This document shows positions 60,912 to 64,000 of a DNA stretch of 64,000 nt, piece by piece (position 1 is the first letter of the stretch; each line of letters starts with the position of its first letter). The position numbers and the translations under genes were made by a program. The notes below the pieces were generated by a model that was given only the letters and a program-made list of their open reading frames with translations, did no database searches and was not told the origin of the DNA. Source of the stretch: an uncultured Poribacteria bacterium (GTDB lineage: Bacteria > Poribacteria > WGA-4E > WGA-3G); assembly GCA_951828385.1 (NCBI GenBank), contig OX639973.1, forward strand, positions 6,426,845-6,490,844, in the 5' to 3' direction.

Positions 60912-62480
60912 CAATACTGTATCATCTGCACCATCAGTACGTACATTTGCCCGAGCTGTCCGAAGTCGTCAAGATTAATAAACAGTTTCGCATCAATTTC
61001 GCTATTTTGTGCTTTGGCAGCTAAACCGACACTGTAGTTATCTGGTAAGGTCATAAGCAAACCTGAAAACTGTCCTAATATCGCAATAGGATTGTCGGGG
61101 GCTACCTCGTCCAGCAACGGTAAAAGGGTCTTCACCGCAATAATAGGGGAAACCGCTAGAAGAACGTTGTTATCCGTTCCTAACTTAGGAATGAGTTTCT
61201 GATAACTCGGATGGTCAGCAAACCTCTCTTTGCTTCCCGCCCGCCTATCAAGGACGATTTGCATCGCTTCCGGACTCGTTCCTGTTGTGAAAAGGAGTTG
61301 CCCTTCAGTAAAAGCATAATACCAGTGCCATTCGGGGGGCACCAAATCGGAAGTTTCTTGTCCTGCCTCTGGCAGATCTGCCTTGAAATTTGGAAAAACA
61401 TAACTTTGGATCGCAACGCGGTTATACAGTATCGCCTGCCCCGGATAAGCTTCTGTCCAGCTGAGTTTTTCCAGAAACACTTCATCCATATAGATTTTCG
61501 CACGCGCTTCATCTTTCAGTTCGTAGATGAACACAGGCGACGCGGTCTTCCCTACATTGACACAGAAACTCCATCTGTCCGCTAGAGATTTATAAAAATT
61601 CTTCGTCTCTTCAAGGAGTACCTCTCGCTGCACGCGTTCTTCTGGGGTCTTTTCTGGAAAAAAACTAAACCATAACTTGCTTGTCTCAGTGAGAAACTTT
61701 GGACTTCCCTGAAAGGCAGCATTCACAAACGCACGATTTGGCAGTTCACCGAGAAAACCCAATTCGTTTGACCCCTCTTCAAAAATTTCTAAAAACGCAC
61801 TGCCGTTTTTGAATTTCAAGAACGGCTTGATTTGGACATCCGTGCCCTCCATTTCAAGGCGGACACTTGCAGATCGCACCTGTTTGATAAACGGTATCCC
61901 TGCTGCAGATATACCTTCAAGGAACGGCACAATATCGTCTTCTTCATCGGCATCTTCAATTTTATCTATCACCACCTGCAATTCTTCCGCAAGCGGTTTG
62001 TCGAGCGTAGAGATAGTGGTTTCAACGTCAAAGTAAACCGCCAACTGATCGTTGTCTTCTGAAATATCGGTAAGAAAAGAGGCGTAATCGGGATTTTGCG
62101 TGATAGCCTGTATTGTGCCGTTATAGGTATCAATAACATTTTCACAAACTTCACGCTGTTTTGAGAAGACAAGGATATTCCCCAAGATAGCGAAACTTTC
62201 GGCATCGTCACTGTCGTGCCAATAGGTTACGTCTTTATACGCTACGCGATCATCTTCTTTCCTCACTGCTTCAATCGTCCGTCTCATTGCTTCGGGATCT
62301 GTTAGATGCACGAGTAGGGCGAATTGCAGCGGATTTAAACGGGTGAGGATGATTGCAAAATCCTGGTTCAAATCCAATCCGATTTCTTCAAAATCGACTA
62401 AATGTACTGCCCCCCTAAATTCGGGCCACTCCCTAAACCAAGATTGTGGTATAATCTCCACGACTTGAAAGGAGGCCCCG

Positions 62481-62777
62481 ATGGCGAAACGAAAACGAAG
62501 AAACTTCACCCCTGAGTTTAAAGGCCAAGTTGTTCTTGAGGCACTTAGCGGTGAAAGTTCGCAAGCAGAAGTGTGTCGTCGACACAACCTGAGTGAAGAT
62601 CAACTCTCTAAGTGGAAGCAGCAAGTCGTTGAAAACGTAGGCTCTCTGTTTGTGTCCACAGAGAAACAGTCCAGCGAGGCAGCGGAGCGGATCGCCCACC
62701 TTGAACAGCTCGTCGGGCGGTTGACTGTGGCATTAGATATTCAAAAAAAAGCAGCGACGTGGTTAGACCAAAACTGA
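62481..62777 (+). CDS. IS3-family transposase OrfA (intact copy)
   Basis: The 98-residue protein has the helix-turn-helix text 'FTPEFKGQVVLEALSGESSQ' and 'AEVCRRHNLSEDQLSKWKQQ', then a leucine-zipper-like tail ('RIAHLEQLVGRLTVALDIQK'). GAAAGGAGG precedes the ATG. Near its end 'CAAAAAAAAGC' (A8) offers a -1 slippage site to make the OrfAB fusion transposase. Confidence 0.95.
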   Translation: MAKRKRRNFTPEFKGQVVLEALSGESSQAEVCRRHNLSEDQLSKWKQQVVENVGSLFVSTEKQSSEAAERIAHLEQLVGRLTVALDIQKKAATWLDQN

Positions 62778-63607
62778 CGGAGCAGCGAGAAATAGTTGAG
62801 GCACTCCGGACCGATTATTCGGTTCGACAGATATGTGAGGTGCTGGGTTTCACCCGAAGCAACCTCTACTATCACCCCAAGCAGGACCCTTCTGAAGAAG
62901 TCCTGCGGGATGAAATAGAGACGTTGGCACTGCGGTATCCGACATACGGATATAGGCGTATCAGACAGCTGCTACAGCGTATGGGATACACCGTTGGGTA
63001 TAAACGTGTCTCCCGCTTGATGAAAGCTTTGAACGTGTCGGTATCCGTGAAACGTGTCTGTCAAACGACGACCTCCGTTGACAGAACGCGTCCGTGGGTG
63101 AATCGCCTCAAAGACCTTCAGGTCTGTCGATGCGATCAGGTCTGGGTCGGCGATATTACCTACGTCCACCTGAAAAGACGTTTCATCTATGTCGCTCTGC
63201 TCATGGATGTCTTCACGCGTATGATCAGAGGATGGCATCTGAGTCAGGACTTGACAGAATCTCTGACCTTGAAACCCTTAGAGACGGCACTCTGTCAAAG
63301 CATCCCGGAGATCCATCATTCCGATCAAGGTGTGCAATATCTTTCAAAGGCTTACCTGTCAACCCTCAGGCATCATGGCATTGAGATTTCGGTCGCCCGG
63401 AGAGGCTGTCCTTGGGAGAACGGGTATGCTGAAAGACTCATCCGAACGCTCAAGGAGGAAGAAGTTCATCTCAACGATTACGAGGACATCCATGAGGCAA
63501 GAGATCGTATCGGTCATTTTATTACACAGGTGTATAATCAGAAACGCCCACATTCGGCGTTAGACTATTTGACACCTATGGAATTCGAGCAACAAAACTT
63601 GGATTAA
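62759..63607 (+). CDS. IS3-family transposase OrfB (intact copy)
   Basis: The 282-residue protein (GTG start, or -1 frameshift from OrfA) has an HTH_21 region ('YPTYGYRRIRQLLQRMGYTV') and an rve integrase core with all three acidic residues: D in 'QVWVGDITYVHLKRRFIYVA', D in 'EIHHSDQGVQYLSKAYLSTL' and E in 'CPWENGYAERLIRTLKEEEV', and the closing '[15 protein letters not shown]'. It should catalyse cut and circle transposition. Its reading frame is the standard by which the decayed copy was judged. Confidence 0.95.
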   Translation: MVRPKLTEQREIVEALRTDYSVRQICEVLGFTRSNLYYHPKQDPSEEVLRDEIETLALRYPTYGYRRIRQLLQRMGYTVGYKRVSRLMKALNVSVSVKRVCQTTTSVDRTRPWVNRLKDLQVCRCDQVWVGDITYVHLKRRFIYVALLMDVFTRMIRGWHLSQDLTESLTLKPLETALCQSIPEIHHSDQGVQYLSKAYLSTLRHHGIEISVARRGCPWENGYAERLIRTLKEEEVHLNDYEDIHEARDRIGHFITQVYNQKRPHSALDYLTPMEFEQQNLD

Positions 63608-64000
63608 CTTTGCGAAATTGTGGTCTGAATAAACGGTGGCACTTCAAAATTCTCAAATTGAGCCTTGAAGGTATGTGACAAAGTTTTCGCGACTACATCC
63701 GGTACTTCTGTTTGAGGTGAGAGTTCTGCTACCAACGTATTAATGCTGTTATCCAATTCAAGCGAGTTAGGACAGTAAATAAGTCCTAAAGTCTGTTCTG
63801 GAATTAGATGTAGCACACTATCCGTTGAAACAGGGAGCGGTATGCTTTCTGATTTATGTGAAGGGGCATCCGTAGCGAGATCAGCCTCTGCGATACTCAG
63901 ACTGACGCATAGAAGCATTGCCGTAAGGGTCAACGCGGTGACGGATAAGTGCAAACATTTCTTAATCATGATGAGTTCTCCATAGATATATTCACTGCGG

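Larger units (their letters stand above)
62420..63629 (+). mobile_element. IS3-family insertion sequence, intact copy
   Basis: The 1210-bp element has imperfect inverted ends TTCGGGCCAC and GTGGTCTGAA and is flanked by the 4-bp target duplication TAAA (62416-62419 and 63630-63633). It carries intact orfA and orfB in the overlapping arrangement of the family. It interrupts the DUF3352 gene. Its ends and genes are related to, but diverged from, the copy at 17912-19123. Confidence 0.95.
60911..63969 (-). pseudogene. DUF3352-type exported protein gene, split by an IS element
   Basis: The N-terminal part (63969 to about 63630) has a signal peptide ('MIKKCLHLSVTALTLTAMLL') and 'DSVLHLIPEQTLGLIYCPNS', the opening of DUF3352 proteins. 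The C-terminal part (62415-60911) continues with 'GAVHLVDFEEIGLDLNQDFA' and a long DUF3352-like body. Deleting 62420-63629 and one TAAA copy joins them in frame as 'FEVPPF-RGAVHLVD', giving an ancestral protein of 614 residues. In its present form it cannot be made. DUF3352 proteins are exported and poorly understood. Confidence 0.9.

Overview
The window looks like a chromosomal piece of an uncultured Gram-negative-type bacterium, most probably a member of Candidatus Poribacteria. That placement is an inference from gene style: a secreted WD40-cohesin-dockerin protein ending in a '[16 protein letters not shown]' FlgD-like tail, LamG-type and other secreted proteins sharing a 'GKLA.TWA' tail, HEAT and PDZ lipoproteins, NHL propellers, DUF5916 and DUF3352 proteins, and many short dispersed repeats. 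An outer membrane is supported directly by LptF and LptG permeases, a TonB-dependent receptor and two beta-barrel-like proteins. TGA is used as an ordinary stop at the ends of several genes (for example purD and the metallophosphoesterase).

Layout. 1-6000: tail of a truncated gene, then a minus-strand cluster (LamG protein, tsaB, a redoxin with an in-frame TGA at its catalytic position, flippase), a SirB1-like protein, tRNA-Ala(GGC) and a small Spy/CpxP-like protein. 6570-17650: plus-strand genes for a Ski2/Mtr4-type helicase, acetyltransferase, two HEAT lipoproteins, phosphoesterase, cupin, trpF, an outer-membrane protein and a DUF5916 protein. 17900-21800: a decayed IS3-family element, the WD40-cohesin-dockerin protein and a small coiled-coil membrane protein. 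21880-27910: a GT39-like glycosyltransferase, a paralogue of the outer-membrane protein and two different ammonium transporters. 28136-30905: an esterase and a HigBA-like toxin-antitoxin pair on the minus strand. 31023-37691: purD, a RelA-type RIS domain joined to a winged helix, VWA protein, SDR, a LarE-tail-like small protein, polyprenyl synthase and a LacD-type aldolase. 38562-42300: lptF, lptG, a methyltransferase and a membrane protein. 42719-46492: secreted protein, epimerase, Rieske ferredoxin and gamma-glutamyltransferase. 47016-52856: nusB, NHL proteins, a nuclease-fold protein, a NicO metal exporter and a dehydrogenase. 52880-56578: an ABC exporter pair. 57592-58083: a gene-free stretch dense in hairpins. 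58084-63969: TonB receptor and a DUF3352 gene split by an intact IS3-family element.

The most notable observations are: (i) a probable selenoprotein, a signal-peptide redoxin with U-P-V-C in place of C-P-V-C, with a hairpin starting right after the UGA; (ii) an IS insertion whose removal together with one 4-bp target copy restores the DUF3352 reading frame exactly; (iii) a roughly 400-bp stretch of stacked hairpins resembling a tnpB-less IS200/IS605 relic or a structured RNA; (iv) the RIS-winged-helix fusion; (v) an outer-membrane protein family with one member beside an ammonium transporter and both members preceded by leader hairpins.

Functional links that are visible: tsaB, the redoxin and the flippase are close enough to be co-transcribed; lptF-lptG form a transport pair; the two ABC halves are 21 bp apart; toxin and antitoxin overlap by 4 bp. 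Most other genes are single housekeeping or accessory genes with their own promoters or terminators.
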